Shown here: in pieces, positions 39,751-53,600 of the stretch | Position numbering within the stretch: position 1 is the stretch's first letter | How the letters are laid out: every line of letters starts with the position of its first letter | NCBI GenBank assembly: GCA_000934455.1 | Contig: KN887163.1 | Coordinates: 39,363 to 103,362 of the forward strand | Length of the DNA stretch: 64,000 nt | Origin: Apostichopus parvimensis | Taxonomy: Eukaryota; Echinodermata; Holothuroidea; Aspidochirotida; Stichopodidae | Reading direction: 5' to 3' | Notes under the pieces: generated by a model | Told to the model about the DNA's origin: nothing | Databases searched by the model: none | What the model saw: the letters and a program-made list of their open reading frames with translations, nothing else | Position numbers and translations under genes: made by a program

Positions 39751-41363
39751 CAAAATTGAAGAGTATGATTGATGAGAATGCATCTGAATTTGAAGCTACA
39801 GGTTTGTGGTTGCGCCATCATCAATGCTTGGGAAGGAAAAATTAATTTAGTGGATATTTATATGTCAAGGTCCACAGTTCCCTCCCTTGTGGCCCCAAAT
39901 TTTCCCATCCCATCCCCTAAAGCCCGTTGCCAAAGTGACACTGGAATCTGCTGAACGAAAAAAAATACAACACTCACTGTTTCATTTTATCATTGTTTAC
40001 ATCGGTACTCAGTGAGATTCTTTTCAACCTAGTAGACTTATATGCAACTATATCTTCATATTGTAAAAAAAAAAAATTAATGGGAGAAGAAATATGTTCT
40101 TTAGAGTCACAGGTGACTGCAGAAAGATGAATATCTGGGGGGGGGGGGTTAATGTAAAGGTCCATCTTTATAGCATGTATTAGGTTAACCCAAACTGGTA
40201 AAGTGTACTCTTATAGTGTACTGTAGACTCCTGAAATATGGCCACAATGTACACAGCCCAATATTACGTTTCATGAAGATTGTGCTTCTTCATTACACCG
40301 ACAAGATATAGCGCCCTCACTATTGCAGGGGATCACTTTCCACTGTTACATTATCGATTGTCCCCGCCCCTCCATCTCCCCTCCCCATCCCACCCTCAAT
40401 GAAGTTACGACTATTGTAGTATAAAGACAATTGAATTTCTCAGTGAATAATAAGTAAGTAGGGATGACAGTTCCTAAAACAGATGCCATTATGAAATAAT
40501 GATTGCAGCAGAGATAAATGCTTTTAGATGAACCAATCCCCTTCAAAAGTAACACAGTAATCCAGAGATCACTCAGGCTACCGAAATTCTGAAGGACTTT
40601 CTCTCCCAATAGCTACTGTAGTAGTAGTAGTTTATCAGGAAGAAAAACAATTCTCTACATTTCAGACAATTACAAACCAGTACTAAATAGTGCAACCTCT
40701 TCTACTACTCCTTCTAACCTCACCCCTTGACTCACCATTTAAAATTGTCAACATTAACGATGTTCTATGTTTAGTAACAAGTGTGACCATTTCTTGATAA
40801 TTTCTAGCATATATGGAGGACATAACTGCTTTTCATATAGCCAGGATTCCAGTTCCTAAAGGACTGATTATACACTGAATTATTCCAAGTTTGTCTCTCA
40901 CTTTTCTAAGGGAATTCTCTAGCCAAACAAGTGGTTAGAAATAAATGATACTACATCTCTCGGCCAGGAGGGTCTCTAGCGTGTTTGTATTTGAGTTGTT
41001 ACGTTGTTAAGATAAACAAATAAATTAGTCACACTATTTACAACTAATCACCCACTTAAGTATTAGATAAACAGTTGATCCTAATTTGGAGTAATTTAAA
41101 GTCATTGGTATTTGATGTAAATCTGTGACTTAAAAGTAGGGTCGTATTCTGGAGATTTTCTCAATTTGTACAGTAATTAACGGATCGATTCAATCACCTC
41201 TGAGTTGTACTGCTTAACGAGGCAATCGGGATACTGTGTTGGAGCAAGTGTTGAGAGCAAAGTAAAAGTATACGTGTATTATTTCAGTAGAACTGGCTGA
41301 CTTCAAGCAGAGATAAACACAAACACCATTATTGATCTACCTGATAGAGGTAACTGTCATAAA

Positions 41364-41751
41364 CAGTGGCGGAGCTGGGGGTATTGGTCAGGGGGGCGAG
41401 AATGGTCTGTAGGGGCGCTTTCGACACTATCTAAGGGGATCGAGCGCCACCACAGGTTGGCGCGGAGCGTACATAATTTTTTTGAGTAAAGATAACCCCT
41501 AGATCGCCGGAAATGACCCTTTCGGGGCCTTCCTAATTTGCAGATAAACGAAGAATAAATAGGTTTCATCACCATTTGTGACAACTCGGAAGTTTATATG
41601 GGTGTTGAAAGTACATGCGCTTCATCACAATCCCTGTAGTATCTTTGCAAAAAAAGACAATAATCGCGAATAAGTAAAAAGTGGTAAAAAGCTGAAAAGG
41701 GCGCGAGCAGTCCATTTGAGTCCCCCTGACTGTATGGACGATCCGCCACTG
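41364..41751 (-). mobile_element. Non-autonomous hAT-type element (MITE), family A, inverted
   Basis: This 388-bp element lies in the opposite orientation to the copies at 46.6 and 62.1 kb. Its ends are CAGTGGCGGAGC and GATCCGCCACTG, with a perfect 8-bp target duplication GTCATAAA (41356-41363 and 41752-41759). It lacks one arm of the subterminal G/C hairpin found in the other two copies. Confidence 0.92.
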
Positions 41752-42530
41752 GTCATAAACGACTTCTCGATATGTTTAAGGTTCCTTCAGAGACAAGACT
41801 TGATCACATCTAAAATATGACATCATCGGGCCAACTGTGCTTCGATTGTTGACGTTGGATATATATAACGGAATGTTTTCTTTTCTGTAATGGAGATGGG
41901 TTTTGCAAATGTTGAATGAAAATATAAAATGAACCTCTTAACATGTGCTAATGATGGCAATGGTTTCAACAGCCACTGTTTATTACATTCAACCTTGAAA
42001 AATGAAGAGAAATACAAAGGGAAAGGTTTCAGATCCTGATGATAATTAATATGACATCACAATTTTTAAAAAAATTACGGCTCCCAGATATGAGGATGTC
42101 TTTCAAACAAAACAAGTTTTTGCTTAATTTAATAGCTGTTTGGGGGACTTGTTGCTCTACACAAAGGTCTCTGTTGTATCTATTTAAGCTTAAGATGATG
42201 GTTAGGTTTGTGTTCCTTTCACCCTTTAATATACAACAGGGCACTTGTCATGAATTGTCACTTTTAACCATCTATGGAACTCTTCTGAACTGATTTTTGA
42301 GAAAGATATTATCTTGTTATCTAAACAATTTACTGAAAATTGTTGACTTATTGGGGCAAAGTTTTCTTATGTTGATGGCACTTTTAAGCTTCCGTACATT
42401 GAAATCCCACAAGATGGTATGAAGATACATCTCTCCTTCTTCACAATGTTATATCTCAATGCTGTCAACATCCAATAGTAACCAGTTTTGGTTAAATTTC
42501 TATCATCTTTAAAAGTGACGACAAAAAGAA

Positions 42531-42552
42531 TAAAAATAAATAAATAAATAAA
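42531..42552 (+). repeat. (AAAT)n microsatellite
   Basis: AAATAAATAAATAAATAAAA, about five units. Confidence 0.85.
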
Positions 42553-43488
42553 ACTTGTGTGTACTTAAGCAAAACAGTGCCTAACTGTATTGCACAGCGA
42601 ATGCAAGTAGAATTTCAAAACATGCCCAATGTTCGACGAAGTGTTTTCCACTTTTCATGACAGGTGTCGAAATCATTGTGAAAATTTTGTAACAAAATAT
42701 ATTTGCTGACACCAAAAAAAACCCCATTTCTGTCACACTCGCCTATTTTCTTTCATTTGATTAAATCAGCAGAACCATCTCTCAAATTTTTATGGCACTG
42801 TTTAGGAGGACAATAATTACTTTGCCACCTCCATACCACAATCTTTTTTATCAATTCCATTAAATATTTGTCCCCCGCACCTACTTCCGATGATGACAGG
42901 GACGTTGATTTTGGGAGGAAAACATTCTGCCTCATCCCACAGATTTTACTGCCATCAAAGGACGAACCCGATATTTAATTGGAATTATGATTAAAGTGCC
43001 AATGACAGAGGGAAGTGTCACTGGCGTTCTGTTTGGATAACTAGTGGGATACTTGCCCTTTACTTTTAGCCTCTCATGACCCCTTTTGGTCTGTTAATAG
43101 GTTTACCAGTCTGATAAAAGTCCAACCGCACTTGTGTCCAAAACATGGTCGGTCTGGAGGGCACTTTAGCAGAATAACCAACACAAACATTCCTCATTGT
43201 ATGACAGGATACGAAAAGAAAATATCGTTTGTACATTAAAAGCTGTGTATTTATTCAATTTCAAAAATGGGGGGGGGGGAGAAAAAGGAAGGAATAAAAA
43301 ATTTAAGAGTGATTTCGTTTCAATTTGCAATACATGACAAGCCACTAGCAGTGAACATGATGGTGTGGATACTTTGAAAATATGAATATTGCATATAATT
43401 GAGAAAGTGTGAGATCTGTGGTAGCCTTTGAATCATGTAAGCTATAGTTAAACAATAAGACAAATTTATCATGAATATACATGAACTT

Positions 43489-43521
43489 GCATGAAATTTG
43501 CATAAAATTTGCATGAAATTG
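43489..43521. repeat. 11-bp tandem repeat GCATGAAATTT, three units
   Basis: Three units differing by single bases. Confidence 0.85.
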
Positions 43522-43713
43522 ATTTGACTGTATAGCCTGAGCCAATCAACTAAGGAGATTGAACTGCTTGGCCAGTGTAGATTCCGTACTTTGAATCGTA
43601 TAAATTATCACGTCCTAAAGGGTATTGAAAGACAGTTTGAACTGGATGCTGATTAGTGGAGGGCACAAGAGAATGATTGGACCAACCGCTTAGGAAGAGC
43701 ACATGTAACAAAA

Positions 43714-44205
43714 CAGGGTACCCTACCTGACACAGCAGGAAGAACACAATTGTATGATCAAACTTGGAAAGTTACTTCCAACACCTCTTCTGTCCCCCTC
43801 CCTCCCCCATCCCTCACTTTCTACATAAATTCTTGATATCCATAAATTGATAAGATTTACAACTACTTAAATGAAATGAACCTTTTACTACCTGGCACCC
43901 CTTGATCACCCCCACTCCTTCATCCCTCCCCTTCCCCTATCCCTCACCCTTCGAATAAATTCCAGGGTACCCTACCTGACACAGCAGGAAGAACACAATT
44001 GTATGATCAAACTTGGAAAGTTATTTCCACCGTCCTTTCTCACCCTCCCTCCCTACCCCATCCCTCACCCATTACATAAATTGCTGATATCCATAAATTG
44101 ATAAGATTCACAACTACCTAACTGGAATGAACCTAGTACAGTAACTGAACTACCTGGCACCCCTCTATCACCCCCACTCCTTCACCACTGCCCCCTCCCC
44201 CTATT
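43714..44205. repeat. 249-bp tandem duplication, two copies
   Basis: CAGGGTACCCTACCTGACAC begins at both 43714 and 43963. The two units share their first 70 bases almost perfectly, then alternate conserved blocks (GATATCCATAAATTGATAAG, CTACCTGGCACCCCT) with diverged CT-rich blocks. No coding signal. Confidence 0.9.
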
Positions 44206-46596
44206 TATACTGTCTATACTGTAGATGGGATGAATCCTGTACACTACGTCCGACACTAGAGTGACCTTCTTGCTACCTGAAGTGACCCCCTTTCTGCTGT
44301 GCATGGAATTAACCCTATATTATGTTCCAAATTTAATTGTGAGACAGCCAGGTACGAGTCCTATCAGATTATCATCAGACAGTACACATGAGTCCATCAT
44401 CATCTTGTAATGACTAATAAACTACACCAGACATTACTACATACATACACCCACACAGAGACCAAAAATACAGGTCGCTTGCTGGTGTGTCAATAGCCAA
44501 CCTCTTTTAATCAACCGAAGAGCTTGCTTTTACAATGTTTAGCTTAAAATTAAATTATATCAGTGTTGACATCTAAAATAGCAGATTCTGAGTGTGGGAG
44601 TCATAATCATAACACCCAAAAATGTTTTACAACCCCCCCCCTCCCCTGCTCCTCTTTCCCAATTTTCCCTTGAAAGAAAAATTGTGCACTCTGCTTCACT
44701 TTATGCTACTTCAGACAGGATGCTACAAAAAGAATATAAAAACTGGCTTCATTGAACTAGCAACTCGGCTAAGAAATAGATCAAAATGATGCCGAAAATA
44801 GTTCCTTAATTGACAAATAATTTACAGAATTAATTATAAGGTTGCCGAATGCGATTTGCACATAGATAATAATTTCGACTAGATGCTAACGAACGATTTT
44901 GATTAACACGTTAGTCTCTTGCATGAACAAATGTAATTTACTCATTTCTCCAATGGATCAATAGTTTACTGACTCTGTAAAAATGCACGTTCAGCACAAA
45001 GATTATTACGTACAGCACAGACAGTTTGATAGAATGCCAGGTTACAATTGGTTATCAGTTCAACACTGGAAACCCCCCTTTCAAGCAAACCTTTATCAGT
45101 CGTGAAGGAGTGTTCAATGCTGAACAAAATTAAAGATAATAAAATGAAAGCAAACAGCTATTCAAAGGTTTCTTACAAGAACAGCAGAATGACAAGATCT
45201 ACAAATACTTTTGTAACATCTGAAAATTGCTATTTTAAGCATTTTTTACCATCATTTTGCAACCACTGGAAAGCCACGGCATTCCATGGCATTTTGGTCT
45301 GTCATCGAGTTTCAAGAATATTTAAAATAATTTTCATTCATGATTTAACTAGTAACTTTAGTCCCTTTTTGAGAGCCTCAACTTAATATGTCAAATCATG
45401 TTCAAATCAATAAAGCATTAATAATGCATTACAACTTTATAAGTACGTACATAGTAGTGCTTTTCTGCACTAACCCTTTGCCTATAAATTTGCCTATCTG
45501 GTAAGTATAGCACTTATGTTTTACTAAAGAGTTGAAATAATGAAAAGAAAGTATGCTATATGATGTACTGTGGGGTAGCTTTATTCTACATCTTGGACTT
45601 TTCGCATGAGATCTTGTAAAAAGATTTTATTATGGAAATTAAAAATGATGGAAGAAGAAAGACACACGGCCAAATTTAAGCCAAAAGAGAGTTGTGCAAT
45701 CGGTTCTGATAATTCTAAATTTCTATCGAGAAAGCAATTCTATAACCGGGAAACCAGCAAGGAGAAGAAGAAGCAGTCTATTTATTGCTCACGACAAGAA
45801 ATTCATAGCCCAGCCAGGGATTTAGAAATTTTCTGCCAACGTAATGCAACAACATGTTTTCCCATAAAGATGCATGCCAAAGCCATTCTTATACCTAAAT
45901 ATTATCCGCTAATTTATTCCGAAGCAGAAAACTCTGACATGTGATACTGTCCCTGGGACTAGATTTGGGACAGACAGATATCTCTCGGAACTAAAATCAA
46001 TTTTCCTTTTTTTGATTTTTGCTTCTTTTTCTGTTGTTTTCCATCGCAAATCTGCTAATTCATGACCTAGTTATGAGTAGACGACACTTAATCCTCCTCA
46101 GTTTCCTAACATCATTATCGCACTTACGGTTTGGTCATGAAGTACATCGTCGTTCACTCAAGGTTTCAATTTGCGAAGGATGTTTTTTCGTGCAAAGAAC
46201 ATGAATCTTAGTGATCCTCTCAGCTACTAGAAAAGACACAAAGATCGATGCCAGGTAAAAAAACTAGATAAAATATAAGAGTCATTTATTGGGTTTGTTT
46301 CTTCTCTTTTTAGTTGTTTTTAAGATTGCTAATTAGTTTAATTCTGATTTTCTGTTGCTAATTAAATACATCCACAATATTGTACAGCTGAATTTGCTCC
46401 ATTGAAACTAATTGCCACTTAACCTAGCTGTTCCCCTTCTTGCATTTACTTAAATGTAGGCATATTATCTAAACTCAAGTTTCAACAACTATATTTCTGT
46501 CATATAGATTTCAGTACATATAAATACACAGTGTGTTTATAGTGAGAGACCGGGGAGAACCCACAAGAAGTTTAGCAAAGTGTGGATACCCCCTAG

Positions 46597-46979
46597 CAGT
46601 GGCGGAGCGTACATACAGTCAGGGGGGGGGCGAATGCCCCCCCTGACGGACTCAAATGGACTGCTGGCGCCCTTTTCAGCTTTTTACCACTTTTACTTAT
46701 GTGCTATTATTGACTTTTTTATTGCGCTCTCATCTACCTATTGACATTTGTCACATTTTGTTGGTGTAATTTGGCGATGACACCTATTTATTCTTCGTTT
46801 ATCTGCAAATTAGCAAGGCCCGGAAAGGGTCATTTCCGGCGATCTAGGGATTATCTTTACTCAAAAAATTTCTGTACGCTCCGCGCCAACCTGTGGTGGC
46901 GCTCCGCTTAGATAGTGTCGAAAGCGCCCCTACAGACCATTCTCGCCCCCCCCGACCAATACCCCTAGCTCCGCCACTG
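46597..46979 (+). mobile_element. Non-autonomous hAT-type element (MITE), family A
   Basis: This 383-bp element begins CAGTGGCGGAGC and ends GCTCCGCCACTG, with a perfect 8-bp target duplication CCCCCTAG (46589-46596 and 46980-46987). A subterminal palindrome pairs GTCAGGGGGGGG with CCCCCCCCTGAC. No open reading frame of note. It is the best-preserved of the three family members here. Confidence 0.93.
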
Positions 46980-48340
46980 CCCCCTAGAATGGAAAGTGTA
47001 TACCGTATAACTTAACTTAGCAGATTGCATATTAGAACAATAGTCCAAAACAAAAGAACACTTAACACAAAACAATTTTACAAAGCAAGAACAGAACAAA
47101 ACAGAAACTGCAAAGGCCTATTAAACATAAAATACCTTGTCACAATCTTCTGGATGCAAGAAAACATTTCTGTTATGCATTCCATGTTAAACATGAACTA
47201 ACGCTTTTGGTACTATCGTATACCAAATAATTACACAATCATGACAATAATTATTTTAAAAACTTTTTGGCCAAATTTGCAGGGGTTGAAGGAATGAAAA
47301 ACTAAAACTACAAAAACATTCATATTTAATCGGAATTCAGTTAAAAAATTCTTTACCTACAAGTAGACACAATTTTCTATGAACGTTTTTCTCTTTTTGT
47401 GCAGAACTTACAAAAATACCACGTGTAGAAATAGCTCAAAAGCTAAAATAAAAATTATACCCGGTAAAAGCAGGCTTTCACTGAATACCAGTTTTCTAGC
47501 TTTCAAAGCTGGTGCTTGAGCACGTCACGATTTTCACAAATATTAATACCATTCACTTTACAGGATATGATGATCCAATTTAACTTACCACGTAACATTA
47601 GGTGTAGGGAGGTGTTGCTCAGGTATGATACAAAACGGTTGCACTATACTCTTAATGAGAAATTCCTCTATGGTTTTTTTTTCTCCAAGCATGCAGAGAA
47701 CACAGTGAGGTTGATCCTGCCTGTACAAATGTCAAATGTTGAAGAGAGTAGTAACAAAGGCTGTGTTAGCTCAAAGTATAGTTTCAGTATTCAGAAGTAA
47801 AAAAGAGGTCTATTTTCGGGACAGGACAATAGAAGTAGGCGGAGAAGTACATCCCTGAAACCAGACTTGTACACACTTGACCAATGAAAGAACTCTAAAC
47901 ACACTAGTGTTGATACAGTTAACTGGCCATCAAGAGCAGACAAACGGGGTAGTACACACTGGCCCCTCCAGATTATTGACGCCACGGTAGCCCCTAATGT
48001 CAACCGAGGAATAAATATCTCCCGCTAATAAGCAAACAGTCCGTTATCGTCCATGGTCAGAGTTGAACTTGTTCCGTTGATTCGTGAGATACGGTTATTC
48101 AATATTAAGAAAACAAAAAACTGTTCCTAATTCTGTTCAATGGACAAATTCCTACTAAATTTGTGTGTGTACACTTTACAAGGCTGGACAAATAAGATTT
48201 TGCATTTTTTTCTTTGGTTATCAAAACCTTTAACAAGAGAAGTTATATTACTAGGTATGTAAACATTTGTGAAGTGTTTGACCTGTGCTGTTAACTTTGG
48301 CAATATTCTGGCTTTTTTTTATTATTTGTTAAGAGGTCAT

Positions 48341-48793
48341 CAGTGGCAGCACCGGCCTAGGGAATTTTTTTTTGGGGGGGGGAGAAGCAACTGGAAGGCA
48401 AGGAATATATGTAAGGGGGCCAAAATATAACACTTATATGGGGGCGGGGTCTAAACGTGGGGGGCCCTCTTCCCTTTGGGAATTTTTCTACAAGTAAAAT
48501 GACTTAGATGCAAAATGGTGCTATCATTTGACAATTTTTCACATATCTAACCTTCCTAAAGTATTACATTTTTATGGCGAGCAAGAACTGTTTTCTAAGT
48601 TTGACAAACTGATTGCCTGTGGCTTTGATCCAATAGAAATTGTTTATTGCTCCACTTTGGTTGGCAGTGGAAGCTGTTTCTAATACAAAAAATTAGCCTA
48701 GCTCTATATATATTGGATAAGCACCAGATCTGGTTGGGGAAGAAACGGGGGGGGGACAAGGAGAAAATCCCCTTCCCCGTAGCACCACCACTG
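48341..48793. mobile_element. Possible degenerate hAT-like element, family D
   Basis: The sequence starts CAGTGGCAGCACCGG and ends GTAGCACCACCACTG, imperfect inverted repeats of the hAT type. The flanking 8-mers GAGGTCAT and CAGGCTAT match at only 5 of 8, so it is old or the ends are misplaced. An internal TTAGATGCAAAATGGTGCTAT motif recurs in related forms near 29076 and 53426. Confidence 0.45.
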
Positions 48794-50082
48794 CAGGCTA
48801 TTATTGTTAATCCACTTATTGTATATAGCAAATGGATAAGTTCATAAAACATTTTCATCTTTACCTACCATGAGTAGTGTTAACATCAGGGGCCAAGCCT
48901 TGCAATTGAATATTTTTATTACGTGTCTTATTAAGCAGTTTGCTGTGTTTGGTCATCTGTCCATTTCCTGAAAACTTTCATCAAAAACCTACTGACCATT
49001 ACTCACACCATGTTTTCAAACGATTAAATACAAGACATCCTTGTGTTTTCACCAAAAGACATCAGCTAATTAAATTCATTTAACTTGTCGCAGAGTACAA
49101 ATGTTGTTCTCTCAGAAGTTATATTGATATTACTTTCAAAAGTGTTGCAAATTTTCTTAGTTATTTGAAACAAAACTTTATTTCAGCTGATATAGCTTGG
49201 ATAATTAAGTGGTAGAATTTTTCAATTACTTTTAATGTTGACTTACTTGCATGGGCAATATAATTATTATGGGCAATATAATTATTCAAATTATTAGTGG
49301 CTACTGTTACAAAGTTGGGTTCCCCACCACCCTCCCCCCTCCAGGAAAAACTACAATAATACTGATAATAATAGTGAGTCAATCTTGTTGAATTATTAGA
49401 AGCAATTCTTCAGCTTTTTGGAGGTCAGGTAAGAATATCTAGCTAAGTACTATACATGTATACGTACCCTTAAGATCATTTGATTCATGGTAGTAGATTT
49501 TCGAGTCAACACTTACTTTTACCGAATGCTGACGAGAAGTCGCCATCTAACCGGCTCATGTTTGCACTAGCCACAGGTACTTGAAGTACTCCAGTTGACC
49601 TCAATCCTTATTCCCATTCATTGGTGGTAGTAAAAGCCAATTCTTGACTTTCATCAGAGGCATTTTCTTGACAACAACAAAATGCCTCGAAAAGGACATG
49701 ATCAATATTCCCAAAATCGATATTTTGACAACTAAAAACTTGTCTTTTTGAAGGACTTGATGCAAATACGGTCAACAATGCATAAAACCAAAAGCACAAT
49801 TATATTCTTTTATAAAGTTTGTGATACTGAGCTGAGCAAAAAAAAGAGAGAAAACTAGTGAGTGCATGCATCTAAAAAATATATATATATATTGCAGGAA
49901 AGTATTCGGAGGACATCTAGATATAGTGGGTGGTATTGAAGAGCATGTCATGTGCATTACATTGTAAGAGTAACCAAGATAAAAATACTATGTACTGAGC
50001 AGATCCTAAGTTCTGTGGACATTTTATGAATTTTATCAGTATGCAAATATATTTCAAGTTAGAATTGTGGTAGGAGTACAAT

Positions 50083-50645
50083 AGCATGAGTAAGAGTACA
50101 AGTAGAATTCCCCTTGGTACGAGTACAAGGCTCTAATTTAGGGAGAGTACAAGTTCGTAATTCTACACTGGTATCAATACTACTTCCCAAATTGTTTCAA
50201 ATGCAGGTACAATGCTCTATTAGTGTGAGTATGTGTACTTAATTTCATACTGGTATCAATACTAGATTACAGATCAGATATGTAGTATGAGTACAATAGC
50301 ACAAGTATGAGCACAATGGGGGGGGGGTTGCCTTGGTATGGGTACAAGGCTCTAAGCCGGAGTACCCTTATCTATTGTTACACTTGTACTATGTATGCTT
50401 TTATTTCCAAAAGTACTTGTAGAATTCCTCTTGGTATGAGTACAAGTACAAGGCTCTTAGCATGAGTATGTGTAATTAATTTTGCATTAGTATCAATACT
50501 ACATTGTTTCCAGTGTGAGTACAAAGCTCTAAGTTTGAATATGAGTATTAATTTTGTACTAAGTATCTATACTTCATTCCCAAATGCCCCAAGTATGAGT
50601 ACATATTAATCTATGAGGACAAGTACAAGTACAGGTGACTATGCT
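50083..50645. repeat. Degenerate tandem array rich in GAGTACAAG and TATCAATACTA
   Basis: GTACAAGGCTCT-like blocks recur at about 50127, 50207, 50342, 50446 and 50519, alternating with GGTATCAATACTA-like blocks at about 50171, 50251, 50488 and 50562. Spacing is mostly 73-104 bp, so units are near 75-100 bp and heavily diverged. The interior is full of the RsaI-type palindrome GTAC. No open reading frame. Confidence 0.75.
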
Positions 50646-53600
50646 ACAAGTATGGACACACTTCAAGTCAATTTCAGGTACGAGTTTTTTAAGGTAGTTC
50701 AAACGATCTACGGTAGCAATTAGATTTTAGCATGCTAAAATTTGCTATACATTTCCAAACATATTTTCTAAGGCTCTGTATTATCCTCCAGGCACAATTA
50801 ATGAGACACAATGGAGGGTTGAATTAGACTTAATATGTCTCAGTGAGTAACATGTGTGTTGAACTATATGAGCCTCTGTGACCATTTATTTGACATTTTA
50901 GTATATTTGGTGGCTGGGGGTGGGGGGGGGAGGGGAGGAGGACAATACTAATGACACTTGACCTCACCAAGGAAAGAGATAGCTATACAAACTGTTAGGA
51001 AAATACTCCTTTTAAACACTCAACCATCTAGTTTCTGTTACATTACCAACTATATCTTTGGGAAAGAAGAAGAGAAAGAAAGCTTGATCATTGAAAGTAA
51101 GAATCGAGATATGAAGCCTAACTGTAAATTGTTTCCATTCTTAGTAGATTATGTTCAGTTCCTCAGTATGATAGATCAACTGATATCATGGTAAACATAT
51201 TAATAGTGCCTTTTGAGTGAGTCACATCTGATAACTGTTGACAGACGGAGAATGATACAAAACCAAAACGGAATTAATGGTTTGGCAAGAGAGGGAGAAA
51301 AAGAAAAATAGTTTTCAGCACCCAATTTAGTTTGGCATATTTTCTTGAGGGTTTTTCATAAGTGCATTGAAAGACATGGAAATCTACAGTTCTTTCTAAA
51401 GTGATGTTTGTGTATGGGGCAAGCTTAGGGGGTAAACATAATTGGGAGAGGTTCCTGATTGGAAATGAAAGGTGGTTTTGTAGGAACCATGATAAAATGC
51501 TAAAACGAGCAAATTTTACCTTGGGGATCGAGTCCGACCTACAGGGTGTCAAACGGTGTCGGTCTGGCCACGTTGAAGATGATGGCTGCAGGGGTCAGCT
51601 GACAAAAGAAGCAGTAGGCGGAAAAAACATTAAAGGAGAAGTTCTCATAAGGAGGAAATTTAAGGAATTTTCTTGCTTACTCTTGAAATTTTTTGTATAG
51701 GAACAGATTATTACAAAAAAGATAATTAGATATTATACAAGCAATTTCAGAAGCAAAAATTAAATCCAGCAACACAAAAAACAAACAAAAATGAGAAAAA
51801 AATATCAGAAGCAGAGATAGATCCAGTACTTGGTTACTCTTAAGAACTCAGATTCGAGGTAGAAGAGGGAGTAGGGGGCTTTGAAATGATGTAATCAATT
51901 GGATTATGAATAGACAAAGTACTTGAAATACCCAATCTTTATCTTGCAATTCGGCTAGAATTTTGTATTATTATAAGTGTTGATATTTGTCTTCTTGATT
52001 GGGGGGGGGGAGGGGTGTAGGGGAGGGAACAGGAGGATGGAAATGAGGTCATCAGAAACTGTACCCCACTTTCATATAAAGTGTAACAATAGCTAGCCAG
52101 TTTTTTGGCTGGAAAAAATTTGATGGCAGTTAAATAATTGTAGAAAAATGGTGGCATGCTGCATTTTCTTTTTCTTGGCATCCAGAAAAATCCCTTTAAG
52201 TGACAAGGAAGAGGTCTTCAAACCAGACACAGTGCCACACATGCATTCAGAGCGTATGACCGGGAGATGATGTGATTGCCTGGGAGGCTGATACGTGTAC
52301 AAACTAACTAAACTATAATTACAGTTGCAGCAAAAAAACACATTTTGTCTTTTCCCTTTTCTCTTTTTTTTTCAGGAATTTGAACTTCATATTCTATGAT
52401 ATAGATATATGACTACAAACTAGAGCAGGTGCAAATAAATATTTTGGTGTAATTTTGTTGACTTCCTGCTTGAAATTTCTTGGCATCCATCGATCGTGAA
52501 CTCAACTGCAGTTCTTATACGCTACCTTAGGCAAATACTGGCCTAAGTTTGTTTCAGTGTCAAAACTCTTTCATCTTGAAAAATATGAAGAAAAATAAAG
52601 GAAAGGAAGAAAAAAGAAAAGGTACTTTGACATCAGAAATTGACCAAATGGCAGCTCCTAACAAATCTTTTAATCTGTGATATCTTCCAAGTTAGATATT
52701 TGGGGAGATCTAGTAGTAAATTTTCATCACCACAATCTAGTGTATAGTATAATTCTAGTGTAGAAATGATATTTAGGTTGGCATCTTGTTTAATTACTGT
52801 ACTTTCCAGCTGAAATTGACTCTTCAAAGTCTTTTTCCTGATATTGACAAGAGTTCATAGTTAGGTCACAATTGAAATATGATATGGAAAGATAAAACTG
52901 CCGAGTTTACAAATGAACAGTGATAAACTGGCAACCTAATGTTTGTATTGGTCAATCCTTTTTTATGTAGACTTCCAGATGACCCTATGTTCTATCACAT
53001 ATATAATTGTTGCTGTTTATATTGCTGGAAATATTTTTATTGTGCTGGATGTTTCCTCCTCTATTTTTACCCTCAGATTGGCTAGGACTCTAAGCTGAAC
53101 TGATAGAGGGGCCAAAGTTTGCCAAATACCAGTTTATCTGGTATATTCATATTATGATACATCCCAACTTTGGAGTAGAAAGACACCATATTTGTCAGTC
53201 TGCATTTACCCTACACCAGATAGATCACTTCTGATAAAATAGGGATTAACTTCGATGTTTTTTGTTATCTTGAAGACAGCATGTAGTAATTTAAACCTCC
53301 TTCATAATGGCAGGTCTATAGCCAGAGTAACCAATCTGAGAGGGGGGGGGGGCACATCAATGCATGAGGATCACCATCCTGGGTCTAAGGGGAGGGGGTG
53401 CCTCCTTTGAGAAACCTTTGCTTATCTCTGGGGCTTAGATGCCAAATGATGCAATGTTTCCATCTTTTCTCCTACATTTATATTCCATTGTTCTGTTTGG
53501 ATACAATCTTACCCTGTTTTATTGAGCTAGAAATTAATATAAAAAATGGGGAGGGGGAGAGGGGGGCATGCGTAGGCCCATGGCTACGTACCTGCATAGT

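Noticed and set aside
45048-45944. Two open frames of 112 codons on the plus strand.
   Set aside because: Composition is lysine/serine-rich as expected from AT-rich DNA; no domain, splice or start context.
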